Shown: piece after piece, positions 40,566-50,485 of the stretch | Numbering within the stretch: the stretch's first letter is position 1 | How the letters are laid out: each line of letters begins with the position of its first letter | Assembly: GCF_001422815.1 (NCBI RefSeq) | Contig: NZ_LMMP01000034.1 | Span: 71,442 to 135,441, forward strand | Length of the DNA stretch: 64,000 nucleotides | Direction: 5' to 3' | DNA from: Methylobacterium sp. Leaf91 | GTDB lineage: Bacteria > Pseudomonadota > Alphaproteobacteria > Rhizobiales > Beijerinckiaceae | Notes under the pieces: generated by a model | The model's database searches: none | The model's input: only the letters and a program-made list of their open reading frames with translations | Told to the model about the DNA's origin: nothing | Program-made: the position numbers and the translations under genes

Positions 40566-40595
40566 GGAGGCGGCTTGGCGCCGCCTCCTCTTCTT
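40566..40595 (+). terminator. Rho-independent terminator after the small membrane protein
   Basis: GGAGGCGGC-TTGGC-GCCGCCTCC, a perfect 9-bp stem, followed by TCTTCTT. It sits between the convergent membrane-protein and pseudoazurin genes. Confidence 0.85.
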
Positions 40596-40598
40596 ACG

Positions 40599-41039
40599 TC
40601 ACTGAACCTGGGCGAGCAGGGGCACGAACCGCTTGGCGGCGAGCTTGTTGTGCGTCACCGCCTTCGCCGCTTCGAGGTTCTCCGGCTTGTCGCCGACCAC
40701 CACCACGGCGATCATGCCCATGAGGTAATGCGGCGAGCACTTGATGCCGTAGACCCCGGGCTTGTCGAACTTGACGACCTCTTCTTTGCCCAGGACGGTC
40801 TTGAAGGTTTCCGCTCCCTCGGGCGCCATGCCCTTGATCAGTTCGGCATTGTGCCCCTTGTCCTGGGGGACGAACTTGATGCTGTCGCCCGGCGCCAACT
40901 TCACGAAGGCAGGGTCGAAGACCATTAGACCACCCGGCCCGCTGTTGAGGGTCTTCACGGCGATCTCGGCGGCGAAAGCGGCTGGGCCGGAGGCGATGCA
41001 CAGGGCCAGCGTGCCCATGAGCGTTCCTAGCTTTATCAT
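40599..41039 (-). CDS. Pseudoazurin
   Basis: A 146-residue type I blue copper protein. The signal peptide (MIKLGTLMGTLALCIASGPA) ends near AFAAEIAVK. Copper ligands are visible: His in DKGHNAELIKGM, then Cys, His and Met in YGIKCSPHYLMGMIAVVVVG. Pseudoazurin shuttles electrons in the periplasm, classically to denitrification reductases or methylamine-linked chains. GAGGA precedes the start at 41039. It is transcribed toward carA, inside the carA-carB interval, with an AT-rich upstream region of its own. Confidence 0.93.
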   Translation of the reverse strand: MIKLGTLMGTLALCIASGPAAFAAEIAVKTLNSGPGGLMVFDPAFVKLAPGDSIKFVPQDKGHNAELIKGMAPEGAETFKTVLGKEEVVKFDKPGVYGIKCSPHYLMGMIAVVVVGDKPENLEAAKAVTHNKLAAKRFVPLLAQVQ

Positions 41040-41356
41040 TCTTATCCTCGAATTAGTCTTGTTCGAGATCGACAACGCGCCGATCGTCTCAATTACACAG
41101 CTCCGTCTAGGGCGCAATATTTTGCATCTTCTTAGATTTATATTTATTATAGTTTGATTATTCTTGGCGGCGAACGAGCGGTCATCCGAGGCGGGCACAA
41201 TCGTCGCCAAGCCTCTCAACGCTCTTCCAAAACCCTCCCGCCGCGTGTAGACGCGACCCCTAACGATCATTCACGCCGCTCGCGTCCATATCCGGCCCGC
41301 TCCAGATTGTGGCGCCGCGCTTGACGGATGCGCGCGTCCGCAAGCCAAGGCGCCCG
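41040..41356. other. Intergenic region with an AT-rich island between pseudoazurin and carB
   Basis: These 317 bases separate the divergent pseudoazurin and carB genes. Bases 41097-41162 are markedly AT-rich for this genome (runs such as TTTATATTTATTATAGTTTG), which would suit a regulated promoter. I see TTGT-N9-ACAA near 41054-41070 but it does not match FNR or NnrR spacing. No gene is evident. Confidence 0.5.
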
Positions 41357-44300
41357 ATGCCGAAACGCACCGACCTCTCCACGATCCTCATCATCGGTGC
41401 CGGTCCGATCGTGATCGGGCAGGCCTGCGAGTTCGACTATTCCGGGACGCAGGCCTGCAAGGCCCTCCGCGAGGAGGGTTACCGGATCGTGCTGGTCAAT
41501 TCGAACCCGGCGACCATCATGACCGACCCGGACATGGCGGATGCGACCTATGTCGAGCCAATCACGCCGGAGATCGTTGCCAAGATCATCGAGAAGGAGC
41601 GTCACGTCCTTCCCGGCGGCTTCGCCCTGCTGCCGACCATGGGCGGCCAGACGGCCTTGAACTGCGCCCTCTCGCTCAAGAAGCTGGGCATACTCGAAAA
41701 ATTCGACGTCCAGATGATCGGCGCAACGGCCGAGGCCATCGACAAGGCCGAGGATCGGCAGTTGTTTCGCGACGCGATGACCAAGATCGGCCTGGAAACG
41801 CCGAAATCGGCCGTCGCCAACGCATCCGCCGCCAAGAAGGTGGATCGCGAAAAGTACCTCGCCGAGATCGCCCGGATCGAGACCTCCACCGACGAGGCCA
41901 CTCGCCCGGCCGCCCTCGCCGCATTCGAGAAGAAGTGGCACGCAGGCGAGTCCGACCGGCGCAAGCGCTACGGCGAGCATGCCATCGGACAGGCGCTGAT
42001 CGCGCTGGCCGAAGTCGGCCTGCCGGCCATCATCCGCCCCTCCTTCACCATGGGCGGCACCGGCGGCGGCATCGCCTACAACCGGGAAGAATTCCTGGAC
42101 ATCGTCGAGCGCGGCATCGACGCTTCGCCGACCAACGAGGTCCTGATCGAGGAGAGCGTCCTCGGCTGGAAGGAATACGAGATGGAGGTCGTTCGCGATA
42201 AGAACGACAACTGCATCATCGTCTGCTCCATCGAGAACATCGATCCGATGGGCGTCCATACCGGCGATTCCATCACCGTGGCCCCGGCCCTGACGCTCAC
42301 GGACAAAGAGTATCAGGTGATGCGCGACGCGTCGCTCGCGGTGCTGCGCGAGATCGGCGTGGAGACCGGCGGCTCGAACGTGCAGTTCGCCATCGACCCG
42401 GCCACCGGCCGGATGATCGTCATCGAGATGAACCCGCGCGTGTCGCGCTCGTCCGCGCTCGCCTCCAAGGCGACGGGCTTCCCCATCGCCAAGGTCGCGG
42501 CCAAGCTCGCGGTGGGATACACCCTCGACGAGATCGCCAACGACATCACCGGCGGCGCGACCCCGGCCTCGTTCGAGCCGACCATCGACTACGTCGTCAC
42601 CAAGATCCCGCGCTTCGCCTTCGAGAAGTTCCCCGGCGCCGAGCCGACGCTGACCACGGCGATGAAGTCGGTGGGCGAGGCCATGGCCATCGGCCGCTGC
42701 TTTGCCGAATCGCTGCAGAAGGCGCTGCGCTCCCTGGAGACCGGCCTCACCGGCCTCGACGAGATCGAGATCGAGGGGCTCGGCAAGGGCGACGACCACA
42801 ACGCCATCAAGGCGGCCCTGGGCACGCCGACCCCGGACCGTCTCCTCAAGGTGGGTCAGGCGCTCCGCCTCGGCGTCAGCCACGAGGAGGTCCACGCCTC
42901 GTGCAAGATCGATCCGTGGTTCCTGGAGCAACTCCAGGCGATCATCGACTTGGAGAACCGGGTCAAGGCCCACGGCATCCCCACCACGCCCGGCGCGCTG
43001 CGCCAGCTCAAGGCGGCGGGCTTCTCGGATGCCCGCCTCGCGGTGCTCGCCAAGACCGACGAGGACAGCGTCCGAGCCGCCCGCCGGGCGCTGGGCGTCC
43101 GCCCGGTCTTCAAGCGCATCGACACCTGCGCGGCCGAGTTCAAGGCGCCCACCGCCTACATGTATTCCACCTACGTGGCGCCCTTCGCCGGCGCCGTGGT
43201 CGACGAGGCGCAGCCCACCGACGCCAAGAAGGTCATCATCCTCGGCGGCGGGCCCAACCGTATCGGCCAGGGCATCGAGTTCGACTATTGCTGTTGTCAC
43301 GCCTGCTTCGCGCTCACCGAGGCCGGCTATGAGACCATCATGGTCAACTGCAACCCGGAGACGGTCTCCACCGACTACGACACCTCCGACCGGCTCTATT
43401 TCGAGCCGCTGACGCAGGAGGACGTGCTCGAGATCATCGAGACCGAGCGGCAGGCCGGCACGCTGCACGGCGTCATCGTCCAGTTCGGCGGCCAGACCCC
43501 GCTGAAGCTCGCCCGCGCGCTCGAAGCGGCCGGCGTGCCGATCCTCGGCACCTCCCCCGACGCCATCGACCTCGCCGAGGACCGCGACCAGTTCAAGCGC
43601 CTCCTCGACAAGCTCGGGATGAAGCAGCCGAAGAACGGCATCGCCTATTCCGTCGAGCAGAGCCGCCTCGTGGCCTCCGATCTCGGCCTGCCCTTCGTGG
43701 TGCGGCCGAGCTATGTGCTGGGCGGCCGCGCCATGGCTATCATTCGCGACGAGGTCCAGTTCGCCGACTATCTCCTCGACACTCTGCCGAGCCTGATCCC
43801 GTCGGACGTGAAATCGCGCTACCCCAACGACAAGACCGGCCAGATCAACACGGTGCTGGGTAAGAACCCGCTCCTGTTCGACCGCTATCTTTCGGATGCC
43901 ACCGAGATCGATGTGGATGCCATCTGCGACGGCAAGGACGTCTATATCGCCGGCATCATGGAGCACATCGAGGAGGCTGGCATCCATTCGGGCGATTCCG
44001 CCTGCTCGCTGCCCTCGCGCTCGCTCTCGCCCGAGACCATCGCCGAACTGGAGCGCCAGACCAGAGCGATGGCGCTGGCCCTACAGGTCGGCGGCCTGAT
44101 GAACGTGCAATACGCCATCAAGGACGGCGCGATCTACGTGCTGGAGGTGAACCCGCGGGCATCCCGCACGGTACCCTTCGTCGCCAAGGTTATCGGCGAG
44201 CCCATCGCCAAGATCGCGGCGCGTGTCATGGCCGGCGAGCCGCTCGCGAGTTTCGGGCTCAAGCCCAAGGTCCTCGACCACATCGCCGTCAAGGAAGCCG

Positions 44301-44842
44301 TGTTCCCCTTCGCCCGTTTCCCTGGCGTCGATGTCCTGCTCGGACCGGAGATGCGCTCCACCGGTGAGGTCATCGGCCTCGATTCGAGTTTCGGCGTCGC
44401 CTTCGCCAAGAGCCAGCTCGGCTCGGGCACCCTCGTGCCGAAAAGCGGCGCGGTGTTCGTTTCGGTCCGTGATGCCGACAAGGCCCGCATCCTGCCGGCC
44501 ATCCGGGAGTTGTCGGAGGCCGGTTTCGTCATCGTCGCCACCAGCGGGACGCAGCGCTACCTCTTGGAGAACGGCGTCCCCACGGAGCGGGTGAACAAGG
44601 TGCTGGAGGGCCGGCCGCACGTGGTCGATTCGATCAAGAACGGCGACATCCAGCTGGTGTTCAACACGACGGAAGGCGCAGGCGCACTCTCGGACTCGCG
44701 CTCCCTGCGCAGGGCGGCCCTCTTGCATAAAGTCCCGTACTACACCACTCTAGCCGGAGCGATGGCAGCGGCCGAGGGGATCAAGGCCTATCTCGAAGGT
44801 GATCTCCAAGTCCGCGCTTTGCAGGAATACTTCGCGGCCTAA
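41357..44842 (+). CDS. carB: Carbamoyl-phosphate synthase large subunit
   Basis: A 1161-residue protein, slightly longer than the usual ~1075, with the internal duplication of two ATP-grasp halves. The first half begins [19 protein letters not shown] and the second [22 protein letters not shown]-binding blocks [17 protein letters not shown] and [15 protein letters not shown] appear once in each half, and the C-terminal MGS-like allosteric domain has [19 protein letters not shown]. An insertion near residues 155-215 ([19 protein letters not shown]) explains the extra length. It makes carbamoyl phosphate. The start at 41357 has AAGG upstream. Confidence 0.97.
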   Translation: MPKRTDLSTILIIGAGPIVIGQACEFDYSGTQACKALREEGYRIVLVNSNPATIMTDPDMADATYVEPITPEIVAKIIEKERHVLPGGFALLPTMGGQTALNCALSLKKLGILEKFDVQMIGATAEAIDKAEDRQLFRDAMTKIGLETPKSAVANASAAKKVDREKYLAEIARIETSTDEATRPAALAAFEKKWHAGESDRRKRYGEHAIGQALIALAEVGLPAIIRPSFTMGGTGGGIAYNREEFLDIVERGIDASPTNEVLIEESVLGWKEYEMEVVRDKNDNCIIVCSIENIDPMGVHTGDSITVAPALTLTDKEYQVMRDASLAVLREIGVETGGSNVQFAIDPATGRMIVIEMNPRVSRSSALASKATGFPIAKVAAKLAVGYTLDEIANDITGGATPASFEPTIDYVVTKIPRFAFEKFPGAEPTLTTAMKSVGEAMAIGRCFAESLQKALRSLETGLTGLDEIEIEGLGKGDDHNAIKAALGTPTPDRLLKVGQALRLGVSHEEVHASCKIDPWFLEQLQAIIDLENRVKAHGIPTTPGALRQLKAAGFSDARLAVLAKTDEDSVRAARRALGVRPVFKRIDTCAAEFKAPTAYMYSTYVAPFAGAVVDEAQPTDAKKVIILGGGPNRIGQGIEFDYCCCHACFALTEAGYETIMVNCNPETVSTDYDTSDRLYFEPLTQEDVLEIIETERQAGTLHGVIVQFGGQTPLKLARALEAAGVPILGTSPDAIDLAEDRDQFKRLLDKLGMKQPKNGIAYSVEQSRLVASDLGLPFVVRPSYVLGGRAMAIIRDEVQFADYLLDTLPSLIPSDVKSRYPNDKTGQINTVLGKNPLLFDRYLSDATEIDVDAICDGKDVYIAGIMEHIEEAGIHSGDSACSLPSRSLSPETIAELERQTRAMALALQVGGLMNVQYAIKDGAIYVLEVNPRASRTVPFVAKVIGEPIAKIAARVMAGEPLASFGLKPKVLDHIAVKEAVFPFARFPGVDVLLGPEMRSTGEVIGLDSSFGVAFAKSQLGSGTLVPKSGAVFVSVRDADKARILPAIRELSEAGFVIVATSGTQRYLLENGVPTERVNKVLEGRPHVVDSIKNGDIQLVFNTTEGAGALSDSRSLRRAALLHKVPYYTTLAGAMAAAEGIKAYLEGDLQVRALQEYFAA

Positions 44843-44849
44843 CATTTGA

Positions 44850-44876
44850 TGCTGCGTCCGACTTGATTGGACGTAG
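44850..44876 (+). other. Hairpin immediately after carB
   Basis: GCTGCGTCC and GGACGTAGC form a 9-bp stem (one G-T pair) with a 9-base loop, 7 bases after the carB stop. No U-tract follows. Confidence 0.45.
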
Positions 44877-44908
44877 CAGGTGCCAAGGCTTCAAGACCAT
44901 CTTACTCT

Positions 44909-44942
44909 GGCCCGGAGGGAGCATTCCGCTCCCGACCGGGCC
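44909..44942 (+). terminator. Strong hairpin upstream of greA, likely carB terminator
   Basis: GGCCCGG-A-GGGAGC pairs with GCTCCC-GA-CCGGGCC (13 bp with a small internal loop, loop ATTCC). It is followed by TATTCATT. It lies only 20 bases before greA, so it could also attenuate greA. Confidence 0.65.
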
Positions 44943-44963
44943 TATTCATTGTGGCGCGAGACG

Positions 44964-45446
44964 ATGACGATAGACAAGGTTCCGATGACGGTGCGCGGGT
45001 TCGCTGCGCTGGAAGCCGAGCTGAAGCATCGCCAGCAGGTGGAGCGTCAGCGCATCATCCAGGCCATCTCTGAAGCGCGCGCGCTCGGCGACCTCTCGGA
45101 AAATGCTGAGTATCATGCCGCCAAGGAAGCGCAGTCCCACAACGAGGGCCGCGTCATGGAGCTCGAGAGCATGATCGCCCGGGCCGAGGTGATTGACGTG
45201 ACCAAGCTGTCCGGCACCAAGATCAAGTTCGGCGCCACCGTGAAACTGGTGGACGAGGATACCGAGGAAGAGAAGACCTACCAGCTCGTTGGTGAGCCCG
45301 AGGCAGATGTCCGTTCGGGTCTCGTCTCGATCACCTCCCCGATCGCTCGCGCTCTCATCGGTAAGGGCGTTGGCGACACCGTAGAGGTGACGACGCCGGG
45401 TGGCGGCAAGTCCTACGAAGTGGTCGCGGTCCAGTACGGCGTCTGA
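44964..45446 (+). CDS. greA: Transcription elongation factor GreA
   Basis: A 160-residue protein. The N-terminal coiled coil carries the acidic tip [20 protein letters not shown], whose Asp/Glu enter the polymerase secondary channel. The C-terminal FKBP-like domain ends [17 protein letters not shown]. GreA rescues backtracked RNA polymerase by stimulating cleavage. The start at 44964 was chosen; MTVRGF at 44985 is the next candidate. It follows carB as in many alphaproteobacteria. Confidence 0.95.
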   Translation: MTIDKVPMTVRGFAALEAELKHRQQVERQRIIQAISEARALGDLSENAEYHAAKEAQSHNEGRVMELESMIARAEVIDVTKLSGTKIKFGATVKLVDEDTEEEKTYQLVGEPEADVRSGLVSITSPIARALIGKGVGDTVEVTTPGGGKSYEVVAVQYGV

Positions 45447-45464
45447 CGTCGGAGAGATCTCATC

Positions 45465-46001
45465 ATGAAGCCGGCGGCATGCCGCCTTTCAGTCAGGATC
45501 TTGCAGAGAGCGGCGATCGCTATCGCCGCTCTTCTCGCTATGGCCGCGCCGACCCTCGCCCAAGGGCTTTCGTCCTTCGGTAGTTCGAAACTGTCGGCCA
45601 TCCGTGTGGATGTGGGGCCTTTGCTGGTTCAGGGCGGCGGTGCCCCCGCGGAGGCGCTTCGCGGGGATCTCCTGACTGCGTTGAATCAGGAATTTGCCGA
45701 CAGGCTCGGCGGGACCGGACCGGTTCTGGTGGTGAGGATCAAGAGCCTTTCGCTACGTCCCTATACCGGCAGCGAAGGCGGCCGCAGCGGCTTTGGTGGC
45801 GGCTCGCAATCCGACTATCTCGATGGCGAAGCCCTGCTCGTCGGGCGTCGGGGCGAGGTGCTTGCCCGGCATCCGCAGCTTTCAGCCCTGCCATCGAGCT
45901 CGGGCGGGGCATGGTATGACATGGATTCGGAACGCCGCCGCGTAGCCGCGATAGCCCGGCACTATGCCGGCTGGTTGCGCCGAGCATTCCCGTCGAACTG
46001 A
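45465..46001 (+). CDS. Exported hypothetical protein
   Basis: A 178-residue protein with a signal peptide (LQRAAIAIAALLAMAAPTLA, cleavage near AQGLSS). The mature part contains SKLSAIRVDVGPLLVQGG, LVVRIKSLSLRPYTGSEGG, a Gly/Ser-rich loop and DYLDGEALLVGRRGEVLARH, suggesting a small beta-rich periplasmic or lipoprotein-like domain, though no lipobox Cys is present. I do not recognise the family. It lies 18 bases after greA and 7 before the ELM1 gene, so it is probably in one transcript with both. Confidence 0.72.
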   Translation: MKPAACRLSVRILQRAAIAIAALLAMAAPTLAQGLSSFGSSKLSAIRVDVGPLLVQGGGAPAEALRGDLLTALNQEFADRLGGTGPVLVVRIKSLSLRPYTGSEGGRSGFGGGSQSDYLDGEALLVGRRGEVLARHPQLSALPSSSGGAWYDMDSERRRVAAIARHYAGWLRRAFPSN

Positions 46002-46008
46002 CGCAGCC

Positions 46009-47052
46009 ATGTCGATCTTGGGAGCAGCCGGTGTGATGCGACCTGCTGGTGAACTCGTGTCCGCAAAACTCGCTCATCTCGGCGCCTGGATCGTTACGGA
46101 CGGCAAGGCCGGCGATGAGAACCAGTGCATCGGTCTGGCAGAGACGCTCGGTCTGGACTACGAGATCCGCCGCGTCTCGCCGCGCCCCCCCTTCGGCTGG
46201 CTCGCCCCGTGGGGACCGATCGACCCGCGTGATCGCCCGGGCCAGCGAGGCGGTGCCTTGGCCGGTCCCTTTCCCGAGATCGTGATCGCCTCGGGCCGCC
46301 GCGCCGTTCCCTACCTTCGCGCGATCCGGAAAGCGTCGAAGGGCCAGACCTTTACGGCCTTCCTGAAGGATCCACGGACAGGCCACGACACTGCGAATTT
46401 CATCTGGGTGCCGGATTACGACGATCTTCGCGGGCCGAACGTGCTCACCACGCTGACGGCGCCGCACCAGGTGACGGCGGCACGTCTGGCGGCTGCGCGC
46501 CGCTCACCCGACCCCCGTCTGACTCATCTTTCGAAGCCTCGCGTAGCGGTATTGATCGGGGGTGACAGCCGCCATCTGAGCTACCGTACGACCGACATGA
46601 AGCGGCTTCTCGCCCATCTGACGAAGCTGGCCGATGGCGGTGCGTCGCTCATGCTCACGGTGTCCCGCCGCACACCGTCGCCCCTGCGTTCGGCCTTGCA
46701 GCGCCTCGTTGAAGAGAAACAGGGATTCTTCTGGGACGGTACGGGGGCGAACCCCTACGTGTCGCTGCTGGCGCTCGCCGACGCCATCGTGGTCACGTCG
46801 GATTCGGCCAATATGGTGGGGGAAGCGGTGAGCACCGGCGCGCCGGTGCTTCTCTTCGATCTCCCGAAAACCTACATCCGGCACAGGCGGCTCTTCGCCG
46901 GCCTGGCCATGGCGGGCGCGCTGAAGCCCTTCACCGGCCGTCTGGAAGAGTTGCATTACACCCCCCTCGACGCGACGCCGACCATCGCAGAAGCTATGGC
47001 CCGCGCCTATATCGAGCACCGCGCCGGGTTCGCACCTGCGTCGCGGCCGTAG
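46009..47052 (+). CDS. ELM1/GtrOC1-family putative glycosyltransferase-like protein
   Basis: A 347-residue protein of the mitochondrial-fission ELM1 family (formerly DUF1022). Hallmarks are [19 protein letters not shown] near the N-terminus, [36 protein letters not shown] and [20 protein letters not shown]. The fold resembles GT-B glycosyltransferases, suggesting an envelope glycan role in bacteria, but no activity is established. Start candidates are the ATG at 46009 (just after the preceding stop) and another at 46036. trxB follows after 14 bases. Confidence 0.85.
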   Translation: MSILGAAGVMRPAGELVSAKLAHLGAWIVTDGKAGDENQCIGLAETLGLDYEIRRVSPRPPFGWLAPWGPIDPRDRPGQRGGALAGPFPEIVIASGRRAVPYLRAIRKASKGQTFTAFLKDPRTGHDTANFIWVPDYDDLRGPNVLTTLTAPHQVTAARLAAARRSPDPRLTHLSKPRVAVLIGGDSRHLSYRTTDMKRLLAHLTKLADGGASLMLTVSRRTPSPLRSALQRLVEEKQGFFWDGTGANPYVSLLALADAIVVTSDSANMVGEAVSTGAPVLLFDLPKTYIRHRRLFAGLAMAGALKPFTGRLEELHYTPLDATPTIAEAMARAYIEHRAGFAPASRP

Positions 47053-47066
47053 GAGACGTCCGAACC

Positions 47067-48041
47067 ATGGCCCCCCACCATTCCAAGCTCATCATCATCG
47101 GCTCAGGCCCGGCCGGCTACACCGCCGCCATCTATGCGGCCCGCGCCATGGTCGAGCCGCTCCTGATCTCCGGCTTCCAGCCGGGCGGCCAGCTGATGAT
47201 CACGACCGATGTCGAGAATTATCCGGGCTTCGCCGATCCGATTCAGGGACCGTGGCTGATGGAGCAGATGAAGCTCCAGGCCGAGCATGTCGGCACGAAG
47301 ATCGTGTCCGAGTACATCACCAAGGTCGATCTGCAGGCGCGGCCGTTCCATCTGGAAGCCGATTCCGGCGAAACCTACACCTGCGACGCGCTCATCATCG
47401 CCACAGGGGCGCAGGCGAAATGGCTCGGCCTGCCGTCCGAAGCGAAGTTCCAGGGCTTCGGCGTGTCGGCCTGCGCTACCTGCGACGGGTTCTTCTTTCG
47501 CGGCAAGGAGGTCGTGGTGGTCGGCGGCGGCAACACGGCCGTCGAGGAGGCGCTCTATCTCGCCAACCTCGCCTCGAAGGTCACGGTCGTCCATCGCCGG
47601 GGCGAGTTCCGTGCGGAGCGCATCCTGCAGGAGCGCCTGTTCAAGCATCCCAACGTCGAAGTGGTCTGGCATCACGCGATCGAGGAGATCTGCGGCAGCC
47701 AGTCACCGCCCTCGGTCACTCATCTGCGCCTGAAGGACGTGCGCTCGGGCGCGATCACCGAGCGGAAGGCCGACGGCGTCTTCGTCGCCATCGGGCATCA
47801 GCCGGCGACCGGGATCTTCGAGGGACAGCTCGCCATGCGCCATGGCGGCTACATCGAGACGAAGGCGGGCACGACCGAGACGGCGATCCCCGGTGTCTAT
47901 GCCGCCGGCGACGTGACGGACGATGTCTACCGGCAGGCGATCACCGCGGCCGGCATGGGCTGCATGGCGGCGCTGGAGGCTGAAAAGTACCTCGCGGCCC
48001 TCGAACTGGGTGAAACCCCACAGCAGGCTGCCGCCGAATAG
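47067..48041 (+). CDS. trxB: Thioredoxin-disulfide reductase
   Basis: A 324-residue flavoprotein. The FAD motif is [19 protein letters not shown], the redox pair is in [12 protein letters not shown], the NADPH motif is [19 protein letters not shown], and the C-terminal FAD motif is [20 protein letters not shown]. It reduces thioredoxin with NADPH. It ends the greA-side gene run and is followed by a hairpin. Confidence 0.96.
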   Translation: MAPHHSKLIIIGSGPAGYTAAIYAARAMVEPLLISGFQPGGQLMITTDVENYPGFADPIQGPWLMEQMKLQAEHVGTKIVSEYITKVDLQARPFHLEADSGETYTCDALIIATGAQAKWLGLPSEAKFQGFGVSACATCDGFFFRGKEVVVVGGGNTAVEEALYLANLASKVTVVHRRGEFRAERILQERLFKHPNVEVVWHHAIEEICGSQSPPSVTHLRLKDVRSGAITERKADGVFVAIGHQPATGIFEGQLAMRHGGYIETKAGTTETAIPGVYAAGDVTDDVYRQAITAAGMGCMAALEAEKYLAALELGETPQQAAAE

Positions 48042-48110
48042 GGAAATTTTCGTTCGGCGCCTTGCGTCGGGCGTCAACCTAATCGCAAGATCGTTGTCCT
48101 AAAACCAGCA

Positions 48111-48132
48111 CGAGCCGAGTTCCATCGGCTCG
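48111..48132 (+). terminator. Possible terminator after trxB
   Basis: CGAGCCGA-GTTCCA-TCGGCTCG is a perfect 8-bp stem about 70 bases after trxB. The downstream sequence is only weakly T-rich (GTGTTGTTTGG). Confidence 0.4.
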
Positions 48133-48255
48133 GCGTCCCGTGTTGTTTGGCCGAACCGTAGGAAACGGCGGCCGGGCACACCGAGACACGGCAAAGACCG
48201 ATCCCAGACCGAACCGGGTCCGGCATCGGGAGTCCGGTCGTCGGAACGGGGCTGC

Positions 48256-49164
48256 GTGAGGGGGTTGGACGCCGTGGACTGGGACAAGATCCGGATCTTC
48301 CTCAACGTTGCCGAGGCTGGCAGCTTCACCCGCGCGGGCGACGATATCGGCCTGAGCCAGTCGGCGGTCAGTCGCCAGATCAGCGCCCTCGAACGCGAGT
48401 TGAAGGCTCCCCTCTTTCACCGCCACGCCCGGGGCCTCATCCTGACCGAGCAGGGCGACCTGCTGTTCCGGGCCGCGCGGGACATGAAGCTGCGACTGGA
48501 GAACACCCGGGCGCGCCTCGTTGAGACGAGCGAGCGTCCGAGCGGCGACCTCAAGGTGACGACCACGACGGGTCTCGGCACCTCCTGGCTCGCCCAGCGT
48601 GTCGCGGAATTCCTGGACCTCTATCCCGACGTCCGCGTCGAGCTCATCCTCACCAACGAGGAACTCGATCTGGCCATGCGCGAGGCCGACGTCGCGGTTC
48701 GGATGCGGCGACCCGCCCAACCGGACCTGATCCAGCGCAGGCTGTTCACGGTGCATTACCATGCCTTCGCCTCGGCCGATTACGTGAAGCGGTTCGGCGA
48801 GCCGAAATCCATCGCGGACCTAGACAATCACCGCCTCGTCTCATTCGGCGGCAACGAACCCTCCTACCTGCTGGCGACCCATTGGCTGTCCACCGTCGGC
48901 CGTGAAGGCCAGGAGCGGAGAACGATCCACTTCACCGTCAACAATATCGCCGCCCTGCAGAAGGCGATGGAAACCGGCGCCGGCATCGGTATCCTCCCGG
49001 ATTACGCGGTCGAGGGGCAGACCGGCCTTATGCAGGTGCTGCGCGACGTCGAGATGCCGCATATGGAGAGCTACCTCGTCTATGCCGAGGAAATGCGCTC
49101 CGTGGCGCGCGTGCAGGCCTTCAGGGACTTCCTCGTGGCGAAGGCCCAGCGCTGGACCTACTGA
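48256..49164 (+). CDS. LysR-type transcriptional regulator
   Basis: A 302-residue LysR regulator. The N-terminal winged helix reads FLNVAEAGSFTRAGDDIGLS followed by QSAVSRQISALERELKAPLF. The effector domain begins near SGDLKVTTTTGLGTSWLAQR. It lies upstream of msrP but on the opposite strand and converges on it, with a palindromic repeat between, so a regulatory link is not implied by position alone. The ATG at 48289 (MDWDK region, via an in-frame GTG) is near the domain start; the first start at 48256 is used here. Confidence 0.9.
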   Translation: MRGLDAVDWDKIRIFLNVAEAGSFTRAGDDIGLSQSAVSRQISALERELKAPLFHRHARGLILTEQGDLLFRAARDMKLRLENTRARLVETSERPSGDLKVTTTTGLGTSWLAQRVAEFLDLYPDVRVELILTNEELDLAMREADVAVRMRRPAQPDLIQRRLFTVHYHAFASADYVKRFGEPKSIADLDNHRLVSFGGNEPSYLLATHWLSTVGREGQERRTIHFTVNNIAALQKAMETGAGIGILPDYAVEGQTGLMQVLRDVEMPHMESYLVYAEEMRSVARVQAFRDFLVAKAQRWTY

Positions 49165-49212
49165 CCGGAAGAAGTCTCTCAAGGCCTGTTTGCGTTGTTA
49201 ATCCAGGGCTTT

Positions 49213-49327
49213 ACCTCATCCTGAGGTGTCGCGTAGCAGCCTCGAAGGAGGCTACCAGGGATAGCACGACAGCTGGAGCTCTCCTTCGAGGCCCTTTGCT
49301 CAAGCAAAGGGCTCCTCAGGATGAGGT
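49213..49327. repeat. Nested palindromic intergenic repeat element (115 bp)
   Basis: Three inverted repeats are nested or side by side. The outer arms ACCTCATCCTGAGG (49213-49226) and CCTCAGGATGAGGT (49314-49327) are exact 14-bp complements. The inner pair GCCTCGAAGGAG (49239-49250) and CTCCTTCGAGGC (49281-49292) is exact over 12 bp. GCCCTTTGCT-CA-AGCAAAGGGC (49291-49312) is a 10-bp hairpin. The whole can fold into a branched structure and looks like a dispersed REP-like element between the convergent lysR and msrP genes. Confidence 0.85.
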
Positions 49328-49389
49328 GATCTGCTGGGATGATCGGCTTCGGCATAAGCTTCCACCGAAAAAGCCGATCAAACCGGGCC

Positions 49390-50346
49390 TCAAACGAACA
49401 GGCGCTCGTTTTCGAGACCCTTGTAGAGCCCGGCCACCTGCTCGCCGTAGCCGTTGTAGATCAGCGTCGGAACACGCTGGTCGGTGCCGAGTACGCGCTC
49501 CGATGCCTGGCTCCAGCGCGGATGCGACACTGCCGGGTTCACATTGGCCCAGAAACCGTATTCCGAGGCCTGGAGGCCTTCCCAGAACGTCTTCGGCCGC
49601 TCGGCGACGAAGGACAGCTTCACGATCGACTTCACCGATTTGAAGCCATACTTCCACGGCACCGCGAGGCGGATCGGCGCGCCGAACTGGTTGGCGAGCG
49701 GCTTGCCGTAGATGCCCGTGGCGATGAAGGCGAGGTCGTTGTTGGCCTCCTCCATCGTCAGACCCTCGACATAGGGCCACGGATAGAGGAACGAGCGCTG
49801 GCCCGGCGCCATGGCCTTGTCCATGAACGTCTCCATGCGAACGTATTTCGCACCGGATGCGGGCTTTGCCAGGGCGACGAGCTTGGAGAGCGGGAAACCC
49901 GTCCAGGGCACCGACATCGACCAAGCCTCGACACAGCGATGGCGGTACAGCCGCTCCTCGAGGGTCATCTTGCGGACCAGATCGTCGATCCCGATCTCGA
50001 ACGGCTTTTCGACCAATCCGTCGATCTTGATGGTCCAGGGGCGGGTCTTTAGCGCATTAGCAGCCGGCAGCACGGTCTTCGACGTACCGAACTCGTAGAA
50101 GTTGTTGTAATCGGCCGAGAACTTCTCGGCCGTCAGCGGACGGTCGAGCGTATAGGCATCGTTACGCGCCGCCGGATAGAGACCGCTCGTCGGATCGGCG
50201 GCAGCGAATGCGTGCTCGACGCCGACGAGAGACGTCGCGGCGAGGCCCGCAGCCCCGCCCAGCAAGGCGCGGCGGTTGAGGAAGACGCTCTCGGGCGTCG
50301 CGAGGCGCTCAGGCATTTCCCAGCCGCGACTGCGCTTGATGTACAT
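49390..50346 (-). CDS. msrP: Protein-methionine-sulfoxide reductase catalytic subunit MsrP
   Basis: A 318-residue molybdopterin enzyme of the sulfite-oxidase fold (YedY). The Tat signal is NRRALLGGAAGLAATSLVG. The molybdenum-ligand Cys is in YRHRCVEAWSMSVPWTGFPL, and FGAPIRLAVPWKYGFKSVKS contacts the cofactor. It repairs oxidised methionines in periplasmic proteins, using electrons from a membrane heme protein, MsrQ. No msrQ is adjacent. Its cofactor is plain Mo-molybdopterin, linking it to the moeA genes at the other end of the window. Confidence 0.94.
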   Translation of the reverse strand: MYIKRSRGWEMPERLATPESVFLNRRALLGGAAGLAATSLVGVEHAFAAADPTSGLYPAARNDAYTLDRPLTAEKFSADYNNFYEFGTSKTVLPAANALKTRPWTIKIDGLVEKPFEIGIDDLVRKMTLEERLYRHRCVEAWSMSVPWTGFPLSKLVALAKPASGAKYVRMETFMDKAMAPGQRSFLYPWPYVEGLTMEEANNDLAFIATGIYGKPLANQFGAPIRLAVPWKYGFKSVKSIVKLSFVAERPKTFWEGLQASEYGFWANVNPAVSHPRWSQASERVLGTDQRVPTLIYNGYGEQVAGLYKGLENERLFV

Positions 50347-50485
50347 GTGCCGTCCTCGAAAATGGTGGGATCGCCGCTTGCGGCGGCTGTATCCCGCGAA
50401 GATCGTCCCCGCCGCGCATCAGCGCAAGCGAGGCCTATCGTCACCATTCGATGAGAGGCCGCCACCGGTTACATCGGCGTGCCGC

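Noticed and set aside
41054-41070. FNR/NnrR-like box upstream of pseudoazurin
   Set aside because: TTGT-N9-ACAA has the wrong spacing and half-site sequence for FNR (TTGAT-N4-ATCAA) or NnrR-type sites.
41267-43987. A 906-codon open frame on the minus strand opposite carB
   Set aside because: It is the mirror of a highly GC-biased gene. Its sequence is rich in Arg, Gly, Asp and Val with no domain, while the plus strand encodes an unmistakable CarB.
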